From positions 3,658,292-3,722,291 of the forward strand of contig NZ_CP022163.1 of assembly GCF_002305855.1 (NCBI RefSeq): a DNA stretch of 64,000 nt, read 5' to 3'. Source of the DNA: Melittangium boletus DSM 14713 (GTDB lineage Bacteria; Myxococcota; Myxococcia; Myxococcales; Myxococcaceae). Shown one piece after another: positions 26,131 to 34,769 of this stretch. Positions within the stretch are counted from its first letter, which is position 1; each line of letters opens with the position of its first letter. Below the pieces are notes generated by a model that was given only the letters and a program-made list of their open reading frames with translations, searched no databases and was not told the origin of the DNA. The position numbers were made by a program, and so were the translations under genes.

Positions 26131-27252
26131 TCAGCGCAGCACGCTCAGCGCGCGGTTGTAATAGGCCTCGCGGCTGGCGAGCCCGTTGTAGCCACCGTTG
26201 ATGCGGCGGGTGACCTCGCGGAAGTTGCCCGCGTCCGCGTAGGAATTGAGGTTGCGGCTGTTCCAGAACCAGGCGGCGGTGCGGAAGCCCACGTCCGGAT
26301 CCGCGGCGCGCTTGGGGTTGTTCTCCAGATCGATGCCCAGGGCCTGGCCCGCGGCGCGGTAGTTGGAGCGGCCCGTGAGCTGGATGGGGCCACGGCCCTT
26401 GAAGCGCACGCCGTCACCCGGCTGGGTGTTGCCCAGGTCCTTGCGGCCCTCGTAGGCGGCACCCGAGGCGATCTCCTCCATGTAGCGGAACTCGCCGCTC
26501 TCGTGCGCGAGCTGCGCGAGGAAGGCGGCCTTGCGCATGGGGGTGTTGATGCCGGCCTCGGCCATGGCGCGGTTGAGGTGGGGTAGGTACTGCTCCGCCT
26601 TGGCCTGCGACAGGTTGGGCATGATGGAGCGCAGCTGCTGCAGGGACACGCCGCCCTGGCCGTTGCCGGGAGCGGGGGTCGGGCCGGTGACGGGACCCGC
26701 GCCGCCGGTGCCACCCGAGGGAGGCGCGGGCTGGTAGCTGTCGCCGCCGGGGATGGTGAGCTTCTGCCCCACGCGGATGAGGTTGGGGTTGGAGATGTTG
26801 TTGGCCTTGGCCAGGGCGCTCGTGGTGGTGCCGAAGCGCTGGGCGATGCCACTGAGCGTGTCACCCGACTTCACCGTGTAGTTCTGCGTCGGCTTGGACG
26901 GGGCGGGAGCGGGGGCGCTCGCGCCGGAGCCACCGGGGATGGTGAGCTTCTGCCCCACGCGGATGAGGTTGGGGTTGGAGATGTTGTTGGCCTTGGCCAG
27001 GGCGCTCGTCGTGGTGCCATGGCGCTGGGCGATGCCGCTGAGCGTGTCACCCGACTTCACCGTGTAGCTGGAGCCGCCCGAGCGGGGCGCCGCGCCGGCA
27101 CCGGAGGAACCCGGGATGTTGAGCTTCTGCCCCGTGCGGATGAGGTTCGGGTTGCTGATGCCGTTGGCCTTGGCGAGGCTGTTCACGGTGGTGCCGTAAC
27201 GGCTGGCGATAGCCGACAGGGTGTCGCCACTGCGGACGGAGTAGGTGCTCAT
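26131..27252 (-). CDS. triple-LysM GH19 (chitinase/endolysin-type) hydrolase
   Basis: 373 residues. Three LysM repeats occur near residues 3-48, 61-108 and 125-172 (YxVxSGDTLSxIAxRxGTT...NPNLIRxGQKLxIPG), then a Pro/Gly linker, then a GH19 catalytic domain (about 200-373). The GH19 part has HESGEFRYMEEI (catalytic Glu), GDGVRFKGRGPIQLTGRSNY and the late VTRRINGGYNG. This resembles phage endolysins and chitinases that cut peptidoglycan or chitin. No Sec signal peptide is visible, which is odd for a cell-wall enzyme. Start ATG 27252 has GGAG upstream. An intrinsic terminator follows. Confidence 0.9.
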   Translation of the reverse strand: MSTYSVRSGDTLSAIASRYGTTVNSLAKANGISNPNLIRTGQKLNIPGSSGAGAAPRSGGSSYTVKSGDTLSGIAQRHGTTTSALAKANNISNPNLIRVGQKLTIPGGSGASAPAPAPSKPTQNYTVKSGDTLSGIAQRFGTTTSALAKANNISNPNLIRVGQKLTIPGGDSYQPAPPSGGTGGAGPVTGPTPAPGNGQGGVSLQQLRSIMPNLSQAKAEQYLPHLNRAMAEAGINTPMRKAAFLAQLAHESGEFRYMEEIASGAAYEGRKDLGNTQPGDGVRFKGRGPIQLTGRSNYRAAGQALGIDLENNPKRAADPDVGFRTAAWFWNSRNLNSYADAGNFREVTRRINGGYNGLASREAYYNRALSVLR

Positions 27253-27362
27253 GGTGGGGGGGCTCCGTGGAGAAGGGGGAAAAGCGTGAACCGTGATCCA
27301 ATTCTCGTAACGGCTGAGAAAAGGTTGCGGCGGTTGTGACGTTTCTCCGCCCCCTGGCACGC

Positions 27363-27380
27363 AACCCCTTGGATTCATTG
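27363..27380 (-). promoter_or_regulatory. conserved upstream element shared with 50567-50584
   Basis: On the minus strand reads CAATGAATCCAAGGGGTT, about 110 bp upstream of the LysM-GH19 start. A near-identical copy, CAATGAGTCCAAGGGGTT, lies about 82 bp upstream of the minus-strand gene at 50042-50485. Same orientation and similar distance suggest a promoter or regulator site. The role is inferred. Confidence 0.4.
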
Positions 27381-27413
27381 AACTTCGAGTACCGATGGAA
27401 CCGGCACCGAGGC

Positions 27414-28127
27414 TCAGCGCACGGGCACCTCGCGGATGTCGATGTCATCCAGCCCCAGGCGCCGCACGGCCTCGACGAACCACTCGGTCCCGATGAGGAT
27501 GGTCTCGAAGTCGCTCAACACGAACAAGTCCGTGTCCGTGGGCAGAGAGGCCCCCTCCAGGATGGGCTCGTCGGGGAACGGGAAACCGTCCCGGCCGCAT
27601 TTCGCGCAGGCGGGTGGCCGCTCCGGAGTGCACTCCGGATGCAGTCGCCCTTGAGGAAGCAGTTCCAGTTCCCAGAGGTCCGGGGGGTTTTCCTGTCGAA
27701 AGAGCAGTTGCGTGCGGAAGCCTCGCAAGCCGCGAACTCCCTCGGCCTGCAAGCGCTCCAGCGCCTCGCGCTGGATCAGCCGTATCCCCCCCAGGTGAAG
27801 AAAGAACGCGCCAAAGGTTCCATCGGCGATTCCCACCAATGAGCCAAACGCAGTCCCTGGAAGCAGTTGGGCCCTGGAAGGGACGAAGGGCCTCACCAGT
27901 TCACGCAGTCGCGCGAATTCCTCAAAGGGTTCCGGTCTGGCCTTTTCATAGGCCCCGCGCTCATCGAGAGAAGACAAATCCACGCTCGGGTAGGCGGTGG
28001 CAGCACCTGCCCAGGTCGCCCCGCACTCAGGACAACGAAGCCCCGGCAGCGCCCCCCACATGCGCCGGGCATCGAGATCGCCCGTGTACGCGGAGTCCCT
28101 AGGACCCTTGAGTCGATAGAATCTCAC
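27414..28127 (-). CDS. SitI6-type double-CXXCG immunity protein, copy 1
   Basis: 237 residues. It has two CxxCG zinc-finger-like motifs, Cys32/Cys35 (RCPECG) near the N-terminus and CAKCG in the last third, and ends DIDIREVPVR. This architecture is that of SitI6-family immunity proteins, which protect against the cognate SitA6 lipoprotein toxin delivered between myxobacterial siblings by TraA/B outer-membrane exchange. The toxin gene lies 7 bp upstream, on the same strand. Compared with copy 2 (28867-29580), the C-terminal third is nearly identical while the first 150 residues diverge. That suggests the divergent part carries specificity. Confidence 0.8.
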   Translation of the reverse strand: MRFYRLKGPRDSAYTGDLDARRMWGALPGLRCPECGATWAGAATAYPSVDLSSLDERGAYEKARPEPFEEFARLRELVRPFVPSRAQLLPGTAFGSLVGIADGTFGAFFLHLGGIRLIQREALERLQAEGVRGLRGFRTQLLFRQENPPDLWELELLPQGRLHPECTPERPPACAKCGRDGFPFPDEPILEGASLPTDTDLFVLSDFETILIGTEWFVEAVRRLGLDDIDIREVPVR

Positions 28128-28134
28128 GAACGCA

Positions 28135-28818
28135 TCACCTCGGCACTCCTCCGTGGTACGGCACGATGGAGCCCGTCAGTTGAAACCGGTAGAGCAGTTC
28201 GCCCGCATGGCGGTAGATCTCCGTTGGCGTCGCTCCAGGGTGGGCGTCTCTATAATCCCGCCACGCTTGGTTCCAAATGCCGCCCCGCGCGCCTCCAGAG
28301 TGAATCCGGACGTGGACGGATTCAGGGATGAGGAGCGTGTACTGATGGATGTCGGGCACGCCCCGCTGATGGAACCAGTCGCGCAGTTCCGGGGCCTGGG
28401 GAAAGAGATGGTGGCGAGCCCAACGGCCCGGCGGCAGGGCGAAGGGCGGCGGCTTCGGATCGAAGTGGCGGTTGAAGCGGAAGGTGAGGACGGGTTGTTT
28501 GCTCCCCGGCCAACCCGCGGGCGCGCGCCCCCACCAGCGTCTAGGCGCGGGTGACGCCCCGAACAGCGGAATGCCTCCGCCTCCTCCTCGGTACGCCAGC
28601 AACACCTCGGGCGCGAACACCTCCCGGCACGGGAACAGGCCGCACTCCTCTCCGTCCTCCTGGCACACCAGCACCAGATTGCGCGCGTCCTCGCAGCCCT
28701 CCTCCCAGGACGTCACTTCCTCGGCGGGCCCAGCAGCCTGCTCCACCCGGGGGCTCGTCCCCGCGCACGCCGCGAGCACTCCCATCAGCAAGACCCAGGC
28801 TCTTGTCGCTCGCCCCAT
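28135..28818 (-). CDS. SitA6-type (TIGR02269) lipoprotein toxin, copy 1
   Basis: 227 residues. A lipoprotein signal with lipobox VLAAC (Cys18) is followed by an acidic Cys-containing N-terminal domain, then a C-terminal TIGR02269/DUF2380 domain. The latter has His136-His137 in RHHLFPQAPELRDWF, then HQYTLLIPESVHVRIHSG and GGIWNQAW. The HH...H spacing looks like an HNH/GHH-type nuclease, so a DNase-type toxin is a reasonable inference. In Myxococcus, Sit lipoproteins are transferred by outer-membrane exchange and kill non-immune kin. Start ATG 28818 chosen so the signal begins the protein. Confidence 0.8.
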   Translation of the reverse strand: MGRATRAWVLLMGVLAACAGTSPRVEQAAGPAEEVTSWEEGCEDARNLVLVCQEDGEECGLFPCREVFAPEVLLAYRGGGGGIPLFGASPAPRRWWGRAPAGWPGSKQPVLTFRFNRHFDPKPPPFALPPGRWARHHLFPQAPELRDWFHQRGVPDIHQYTLLIPESVHVRIHSGGARGGIWNQAWRDYRDAHPGATPTEIYRHAGELLYRFQLTGSIVPYHGGVPR

Positions 28819-28866
28819 GGGAGCGGACCCTACTACTCCGGACATCCGTCCAGCGGAAAGCCCGTC

Positions 28867-29580
28867 TCAGCGCACAGGCACCTCGCGGATGTCGATGTCA
28901 TCCAGTCCCAGGCGCCGCACGGCCTCGACGAACCGCTCGGTCCCAATCAGGATGGTCTCGAAGTCACTCAGGCGGAACAGGTCCGTGTGAGAGGGGAGCG
29001 AAGCCTCGTCCAGGATGGGCTCGTCGGGAAAACGGAAATGCGTCAGGCCACACCTGGGACAAGCCGGGGGCCGCTCGGAAGTGCACTCCGGATGGAGCCC
29101 TCCATGCGGCAGGATTTCCAACTCCACCAGGTCGGGCGGACTGTCCTGCCGGAAACGCAGTTCCGTGGGAAACCCACTCAGTCCCCGGACGCCCTCGGCC
29201 TTCAATCGAGCCAACGCATCATTCCGCATCAGATTCGCCCATAACGAATGCAGGAAGAAGGAACCGAAGGACCCCATTGCCGTCCCCTTCAGCGGACCCA
29301 GCCGCACTCCAGGCAAGAGGGGCTTTTCAGCCGGTACATATGGCCGCAACTGCGCACGCAACCGAAAGAACTCCTCGGGCGATTCCACCCGGCCCTCTTC
29401 ATACGCCCCACGTACGGGGCACGAAGAGAGGTCCACGCTCGGATAGGCGGTGAATCCTCCAGAGGCAGTGATCTGACAAGAAGGACAGCGAACTCCAGCC
29501 AGTTGCCACCTGAAGTCCATGTGGACATCGCCCGTGTATCTTGAGTCTCGGGCCGCTCGAAGTTCGTAGAACCTGGACAT
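28867..29580 (-). CDS. SitI6-type immunity protein, copy 2
   Basis: 237 residues, paralogue of 27414-28127. The first finger has drifted to CPSCQ (Cys32/Cys35 kept, Gly lost). The second (CPRCG) and the last 60 residues (TDLFxLSDFETILIGTExFVEAVRRLGLDDIDIREVPVR, differing at two positions) are almost unchanged. The middle (residues 15-150) diverges strongly. It starts 4 bp after the end of the frameshifted toxin copy 2, so it is an immunity gene kept without its working toxin. That could protect against siblings still carrying the active toxin. Confidence 0.78.
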   Translation of the reverse strand: MSRFYELRAARDSRYTGDVHMDFRWQLAGVRCPSCQITASGGFTAYPSVDLSSCPVRGAYEEGRVESPEEFFRLRAQLRPYVPAEKPLLPGVRLGPLKGTAMGSFGSFFLHSLWANLMRNDALARLKAEGVRGLSGFPTELRFRQDSPPDLVELEILPHGGLHPECTSERPPACPRCGLTHFRFPDEPILDEASLPSHTDLFRLSDFETILIGTERFVEAVRRLGLDDIDIREVPVR

Positions 29581-29584
29581 CCGC

Positions 29585-30272
29585 TCACCTCACGGGCGCT
29601 GCGCCGTAATACGGCACAATGGGCCCCGTCAGTTGGAATCGATAGAGCAGTTCCCCCGCGTGCCGGTAGATTTCCGCAGGCGTCGCTGTTGAATTGGCTC
29701 TGATGAAGTTCGTCCACGCCTGATTCCACAATCCGCCACGAGCCCCTCCAGAATGAATCCGGACGTGGACGGATTCGGGGATGAGGATCGTGTACTGGTG
29801 GATGTTGGGCACGCCTTGTCTATGGAACCATTTGCGGAGTTCCGGGGCCTGGGGAAAGAGATGGTGGCGAGCCCAACGGCCCGGCGGCAGGGCGAAGGGC
29901 GGCGGCTTCGGGTCGAAGTGGCGGTTGAAGCGGAAGGTGAGGACGGGTTGTTTGCTCCCAGGCCAGCCCGGAGGCGCGCGTCCCCACCAGCGCCTGGGCG
30001 CGGGTGACGCCCCGAACAGCGGAATGCCTCCGCCCCCCGCCCCTGTATGCCAGCAACACCTCGGACGCGAACACCTCCCGGCACGGGAACAGGCCGCACT
30101 CCTCTCCGTCCTCCTGGCACACCAGCACCAGATTGCGCGCGTCCTCGCAGCCCTCCTCCCAGGACGTCACTTCCTCGGCGGGCCCGGCGGCCTGCTCCAC
30201 CCGGGGGCTCGTCCCCGCGCACGCCGCGAGCAGCCCCACCAGCAAGACCCAGGCTCTTGTCGCTCGCCCCAT
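29585..30272 (-). pseudogene. SitA6-type lipoprotein toxin, copy 2, frameshifted
   Basis: The N-terminal half (lipobox LLAAC, EEGCEDARNLVLVCQEDGEECG) is almost identical to copy 1. The frame breaks after AYRGGG, around 30032-30046, where a C-rich plus-strand run (CGCCCCCCGCCCC) is one base longer than in copy 1. After the shift the toxin domain reads intact in another frame: RHHLFPQAPELRKWF, PNIHQYTILIPESVHVRIHSG, GGLWNQAW, ending VPYYGAAPVR. The segment WTNFIRANST replaces WRDYRDAHPG of copy 1. Homopolymer slippage could make the break reversible; assembly error is also possible. Confidence 0.78.
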
Positions 30273-30294
30273 GGGAGCCGACCCTACCCGAGCC

Positions 30295-33234
30295 TCACCC
30301 CACCCGGGCGTCCACGTCGGTGCGCCCGGCGAGCCGCGCCACGGCCTCCAGGAGCGCCACGGGCTCCAACGGCTTGGCCATGTGCACCTGGAAGCCCGCT
30401 CGGTACGCCCGCCGCGCGTCCTCGGCTCCCGCGTACGCCGTCAGCGCGATGGCCGGCACCCATTGGTCCCTCGCCTCCGCCCACGCGCGCACCCGCCGCA
30501 GCAAGGCGTGCCCGTCCTCTCCCGGCAACCCGATGTCCGACACCAACACGTCCGGCATCGACTCCTGAAGCCTGTCCATCGCCTCGCTGGCCGTGTTCGC
30601 CGTGCGCACCCGCGCCCCCCGCTCGCGCAGCATCAGCGCGATGAGCTCGCGCGCGTCCGGCGAGTCCTCCACCAGCAGCACCTGTACCCCGTCCAGCTTC
30701 ACCCCCGGCGCCGCCTCCGCTCCCGGTAGCGCCTCCGCGTGCACCTCGGGCAGCACCGCCGGCACCGGCAAGGTCACCGTGAACGTGGCACCCCGGCCCT
30801 CGCCCGCGCTCTCCGCCCTCACGTCCCCGCCGTGCAGTCCCACCAGGTGGTGGACGATCGCCAACCCCAGCCCCAAGCCCCCGTGCTCGCGCGTCGCCGA
30901 GCCGTCCGCCTGCCAGAAGCGCTCGAAGAGGTGCGGCAGGAACTCCGAGCGGATGCCCTTGCCCGTGTCCGTCACCTGGAGCAACACCTCGCGCTCGCCG
31001 CGCGCCACCCGCACGCGCACCTGCCCCCCCGAAGGTGTGAACTTCACCGCGTTCACCAGCAGGTTCCAGCACACCTGCTGCAGACGGCTCGGGTCCCCCA
31101 CCAATACCGCCGAGCCATTGCCCCCCACCGCCACCTCGAGCGAGAGCGACACGCCCTTCTGTTCCGCGTGGGCCCGCACCACCTCCACCGCCGCCTGCAC
31201 CACGCCCACCCACTCCACGCCCTTCTTGTGGAGCGTGAGCTTGCCCGTGATGATGCGCGAGACGTCCAGGACGTCCTCGATGAGCTGCGCGAGCGCGCGC
31301 GCGTTGCGCTCGATGACGCCCAGGCCCTTCTCCAGCGCGCGCGCGTCCCCCTGGCGGCCGCGCAACATCTGCGTCCAGCCGAGCACCGCCGTGAGCGGCG
31401 TGCGCAGCTCGTGGCTCATCACCGCGAGGAACTCGTCCTTGGCGCGGTTGGCCGCCTGCGCCTCCGCCATCAGCCGGGTGTTCTCGATGGCCACCGAGGC
31501 CATGCGCGCGAGCTGCACGAGGATGGCCTCGTCCTCGGGGCTGAAGTCCCCCTCGTTGCGGTCCGTGAGCTGGATGAGGCCCATGTTGCGGCCATCCCGT
31601 CCCACCAGGGGCGCGCCGAGCCAGCCGCGCAAGGGAGGCGCGCGCGGCGTGGTGTGGCGGTTGAAGCCGCGCCAGGCCGGATGGGACTCCAGCTCGTGCT
31701 GGGACAGGCGCATGGGCAGGTTGAGCCGGCACACCCAGGAGTGGATGCCCGAGCCATCCAACCGCACGTCCCAGTCGCGCCACGAGGCGTACTTGTCCGA
31801 CACGGACACGGCCCCGCGCGCCATCGCCCAGTCCCCCTCGAGCACCAGGCTGGTGATGGCCTGGTGGGCGCCAATCACCTCGCGCGCCTGCTCGGTGATG
31901 GCCTTGAGCATGTGCTCGATGGAGTCCGCCTCGCTGATGACGAGCGCGGCGCTCGCGAGCCCCTGCAACTGCGCGGCGTGGCGCTGCTCGCGCGCGAGCA
32001 GGCGCTCCAGCTCCGTCTCCGCCAGGCGCTTGCGCGTCACGTCCCGGAGGGCGCCCACCCACTCGCGCACCGAGCCGTCCTTCTCCACCACGGGCACGGC
32101 GCGCGCGAACATGTGGCGGTACGCGCCATCCGCGCCTCGCAGCCGGTACTCCTGCTCGAAGGGCGTGCACGCCGCGAGCGCCTCGCCCCAGGTGCGCGCC
32201 ACGCGCTCGCGATCCTCCGGGTGCACCGCGTCCAGCCACCCCCAGCCGAGCAGCTCCTCGCGCGTCTGTCCGGTGAAGGCGCGCCACGTGGGCTGGTCCT
32301 CGATGAACTCCCCCGAGGGAGGCGAGGCCCAGGTGATGTCCGTCATGGCCGCCACGAGGGAGCGAAAGCGCGCCTCGCTGTGCCCCAGGTCGCTCGCGAG
32401 CGCCTCGGCGGTGCGGCGCGAGCGCACCAGGTCCGTCACGTCATAGGCGAAAATGGCCACGCCCTCCACGCGCTCGGCGCTGTCTCGCTGGGGGTGGTAG
32501 GCGATGTCGAAGAACATCTCCTCGCGGCCGCCGCCCTCGCGGGGAACCTTCACCAGCCGCTCGCGGCCCACATAGGTGCAACCCGAGGCGTAGACGCGGT
32601 CCATCACCTCGAAGACGCCCTGCCCCGCGAGCTCCGGCAGGGCCTCGCGCACGGGCAGGCCCACCAGCTCCCGGTTGCCGTAGAAGCGCCGGTGCAGGAG
32701 GTTGGAGAAGACGAAGCGGTGCTCGGGGCCCCGGGTGATGCTCACCGCGGTGGGCGCCAGCATCAGCATCTCCTGGAAGCGCGCGCGCTCCCCGTCGATG
32801 GCCGTGCGCGCCACGTGCTCCGCGGACAAGAGCCGCACCCGCTCGTTCTCCACCAGGCGGCGCTCCGTCACGTCGCGCGTGAAGACGACCAGGCCCTCCC
32901 CCGAGGGGAATGCCCGCGACTCGAGCCACACCCCGGCCGGGGCGAGGAAGTCCTCCAGGAGCACCAACGTGCGCTCGGCCAGGGCCCGGCGCCACGCGGC
33001 CGCGAAGGGGCTGTCCGCCAGCTCCGGCAGGGCTTCCCACAACAACCGTCCGATCAGCCCCTCCCGGGGGCGACCCACCCACCGCTCGAGGACGGCGTTG
33101 AGCCACGACACCCGCCAGGCTCCATCCACCACGAGGATGCCGTCGGTGACACCATCGAGCAGGGGATCCACTCCCTTGTAGTAGTGGCTCTCCTGCCCAC
33201 GGGGGGGCACTCTGGACGGCTCGGAAATAGGCAT
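30295..33234 (-). CDS. hybrid sensor histidine kinase (PAS-PAS-PAS-GAF-HisKA-HATPase-REC)
   Basis: 979 residues, no transmembrane segment. Three PAS-like modules fill the first 430 residues (GILVVDGAWRVSWLNAVLERW..., MLMLAPTAVSITRGPEHRFVFSN..., then a PAS/PAC with ITWASPPSGEF). A GAF domain follows (about 450-590). The kinase core has phospho-acceptor His608 in MSHELRTPL, the N box (LLVNAVKFTPSGG), and the DTGKGI and GLGLGLAIV glycine boxes. A C-terminal receiver ends the protein, with phospho-acceptor Asp900 (SDIGLPGEDGHA) and MAKPL lysine. It is a cytosolic hybrid kinase; signal and partner are unknown. Start ATG 33234. Confidence 0.9.
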   Translation of the reverse strand: MPISEPSRVPPRGQESHYYKGVDPLLDGVTDGILVVDGAWRVSWLNAVLERWVGRPREGLIGRLLWEALPELADSPFAAAWRRALAERTLVLLEDFLAPAGVWLESRAFPSGEGLVVFTRDVTERRLVENERVRLLSAEHVARTAIDGERARFQEMLMLAPTAVSITRGPEHRFVFSNLLHRRFYGNRELVGLPVREALPELAGQGVFEVMDRVYASGCTYVGRERLVKVPREGGGREEMFFDIAYHPQRDSAERVEGVAIFAYDVTDLVRSRRTAEALASDLGHSEARFRSLVAAMTDITWASPPSGEFIEDQPTWRAFTGQTREELLGWGWLDAVHPEDRERVARTWGEALAACTPFEQEYRLRGADGAYRHMFARAVPVVEKDGSVREWVGALRDVTRKRLAETELERLLAREQRHAAQLQGLASAALVISEADSIEHMLKAITEQAREVIGAHQAITSLVLEGDWAMARGAVSVSDKYASWRDWDVRLDGSGIHSWVCRLNLPMRLSQHELESHPAWRGFNRHTTPRAPPLRGWLGAPLVGRDGRNMGLIQLTDRNEGDFSPEDEAILVQLARMASVAIENTRLMAEAQAANRAKDEFLAVMSHELRTPLTAVLGWTQMLRGRQGDARALEKGLGVIERNARALAQLIEDVLDVSRIITGKLTLHKKGVEWVGVVQAAVEVVRAHAEQKGVSLSLEVAVGGNGSAVLVGDPSRLQQVCWNLLVNAVKFTPSGGQVRVRVARGEREVLLQVTDTGKGIRSEFLPHLFERFWQADGSATREHGGLGLGLAIVHHLVGLHGGDVRAESAGEGRGATFTVTLPVPAVLPEVHAEALPGAEAAPGVKLDGVQVLLVEDSPDARELIALMLRERGARVRTANTASEAMDRLQESMPDVLVSDIGLPGEDGHALLRRVRAWAEARDQWVPAIALTAYAGAEDARRAYRAGFQVHMAKPLEPVALLEAVARLAGRTDVDARVG

Positions 33235-33437
33235 GGATGCGTACCCCCACTGGCTTAGCAAAGCCCGGTGACAGCCGCTCACGACGGGAGTTCCGACTGT
33301 TGGACGCCCACCGCTCCAAGGGAGGGTTGGCGGACACCCAGGGGTCCAGGGTCCACCGAGAGGCAGGCGGACCGCCCCGCCGGGAGGGGGCCTTGTGCCT
33401 CCGGGGCGCATCCGTTAGGGGGACGGACAGCCCCGCC

Positions 33438-34091
33438 ATGTCCACCGACACCTCGACGACTCCCGCCTCCGCGCCCACGCGTTTCGTGAACTCCTCGTTC
33501 TGGGTGGCCCTGGCCGCCACCGCCGCGGCGTGTCTGCTGCTGCTCGGCATGGCGGTGATGCGCCCGGGCCCCGTGCCCCCGCAGCGGCTCGGCGCGCTGC
33601 CGGACTTCACCTTCACCCGCCAGGACGGCCAGCCCTTCGGACGCGCGCAGCTGCTCGGCCGTCCCTTCGTGGCCAACTTCATCTTCACCCGCTGCCCCAC
33701 CATCTGCCCCGTCTTCACCCAGAAGATGGCGCGGCTGCAGAAGCTGACGGAGGGAGAGAACCTGGCGCTCGTGTCCTTCTCCGTGGACCCGAAGTACGAC
33801 ACCCCCGAGCGGCTCACCGAATACGCGGCCCGCTACCACGCGGATCCGGCGCGCTGGAGCTTCCTCACCGGCGACTACACGCGCCTGCAGGAGACCGTCG
33901 TGGGGGGATTCAAGATCGCCATGGGCCGCAACGGCGAGGACGAGAACGACATCCCCAGCATCTTCCACGGCTCGCACTTCGTGCTGGTGGACGGCTCGGG
34001 GGAGATCCGCGGCTACTACAACAGCGAGGACGACGACGCGGTGGAGCGGCTGCGCCAGGACGCCGGGTGGCTCTTGGGCTCGGGCGGGTAG
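33438..34091 (+). CDS. SCO1/SenC/PrrC family thioredoxin-like protein
   Basis: 217 residues anchored by an N-terminal transmembrane helix (FWVALAATAAACLLLLGMAV). The thioredoxin-like domain carries Cys86 and Cys90 in TRCPTICP and a distal His in FHGSHFVLVD, the copper-binding triad of Sco proteins. SVDPKYDTPERL is also typical. Sco proteins act in the periplasm in Cu(A) assembly of cytochrome oxidase or in thiol redox control. No oxidase genes are in the window. It is divergent from the histidine kinase gene. Confidence 0.9.
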   Translation: MSTDTSTTPASAPTRFVNSSFWVALAATAAACLLLLGMAVMRPGPVPPQRLGALPDFTFTRQDGQPFGRAQLLGRPFVANFIFTRCPTICPVFTQKMARLQKLTEGENLALVSFSVDPKYDTPERLTEYAARYHADPARWSFLTGDYTRLQETVVGGFKIAMGRNGEDENDIPSIFHGSHFVLVDGSGEIRGYYNSEDDDAVERLRQDAGWLLGSGG

Positions 34092-34102
34092 GCAAAAGAC
34101 GA

Positions 34103-34145
34103 AGGGCCGGTGCCCCCGGGCTCGACGCTCGGGAGGACCGGCCCT
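34103..34145. terminator. hairpin downstream of the SCO gene
   Basis: AGGGCCGGT pairs perfectly with ACCGGCCCT around a GC-rich loop, 12 bp past the SCO stop. There is no T tract, so it may be a weak or bidirectional terminator between convergent genes. Confidence 0.45.
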
Positions 34146-34159
34146 GATTCGCGTTCACG

Positions 34160-34194
34160 GCCCCTCATCGGGGCACGGCGCCCCTCATCGGGGC
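34160..34194. repeat. two tandem 15-bp hairpin repeats
   Basis: GCCCCTCATCGGGGC occurs twice, starting at 34160 and 34180 (20-bp period). Each is a 5-bp stem with a 5-base loop. It lies between two convergent genes. Possibly a minor terminator or RNA-stability element. Confidence 0.5.
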
Positions 34195-34208
34195 GGTGAA
34201 GCGAGCCA

Positions 34209-34652
34209 CTACTCCGCCGTGAGCAGCTTCTGGGCGTGAGCGTGGGCGAAGATGTTCTGCAGGTTGATGTTGCCCTCGGGGGAGATGGAGTCGCTCACCT
34301 TGTTGGCGATGCCGCCGACCGTCTGGGCCAGGTCGCCAATCTTGGAGATGGTGGGCATCGCCTTGGCGAGGAAGCCCAGGCCGCCCAGCGGGCCGCCGGC
34401 GACGAAGGACAGGGCGTTGTCGAGGAACTTGTCGGCGAAGGGCTTGATGAAGTTGCCGATGCCGAAGGGCAGCTTGTCCAGGACGTTGCCGACGAGCTTC
34501 TTGATGGGCTCCATCAGCTTGCTGAGCGGCTTCTGGATGAAGTCGGTGACCTTGCCGACCACGTCGGCGATCTTGCCCACCGCACCCGCGGCCTTGCCCA
34601 GCAGCTTGCCGATTCCGCCCAGCTTGTCCTTGATTCCGCTCAACAGACCCAT
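34209..34652 (-). CDS. Gly/Lys-rich amphipathic-helix protein, 147 aa
   Basis: Unrecognised protein beginning MGLLSGIKDKLGGIGKLLGK. The first 90 residues are a series of amphipathic helices with regularly spaced Gly and Lys (VGKIADVVGKVTDFIQKPLSKL, IKKLVGNVLDKL), followed by a hydrophobic Gly-rich stretch (LSFVAGGPLGGLGFLAKAM) and a short polar tail with HAHAQ. It has no Sec signal and no Cys. The composition resembles membrane-active peptides or surface-active modulins more than an enzyme. The ATG at 34652 follows a weak site. The companion gene upstream (34770-35204) is also unknown. Confidence 0.65.
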   Translation of the reverse strand: MGLLSGIKDKLGGIGKLLGKAAGAVGKIADVVGKVTDFIQKPLSKLMEPIKKLVGNVLDKLPFGIGNFIKPFADKFLDNALSFVAGGPLGGLGFLAKAMPTISKIGDLAQTVGGIANKVSDSISPEGNINLQNIFAHAHAQKLLTAE

Positions 34653-34769
34653 GTGAGAAACCTCGTTTTGTATCCAGCCGCGAGGACCGGAAGGTGTTTG
34701 TCAGGAGCCCCCCGTGAGGGGGAGTACAAAAGGATTATCGGGGGGCGAATTTCCGAGTTGCGTCGGGGA

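Noticed and set aside
26900-27200. Repeats in the LysM gene as a CRISPR-like array
   Set aside because: The repeats are in-frame protein-coding LysM units of about 180 bp, not short direct repeats with unique spacers.
27354-27374. TGGCAC...TTGG on the plus strand resembling a sigma-54 -24/-12 promoter
   Set aside because: The second element is TTGG rather than TTGC and the GG-GC spacing is wrong; moreover the downstream gene on the plus strand is absent.
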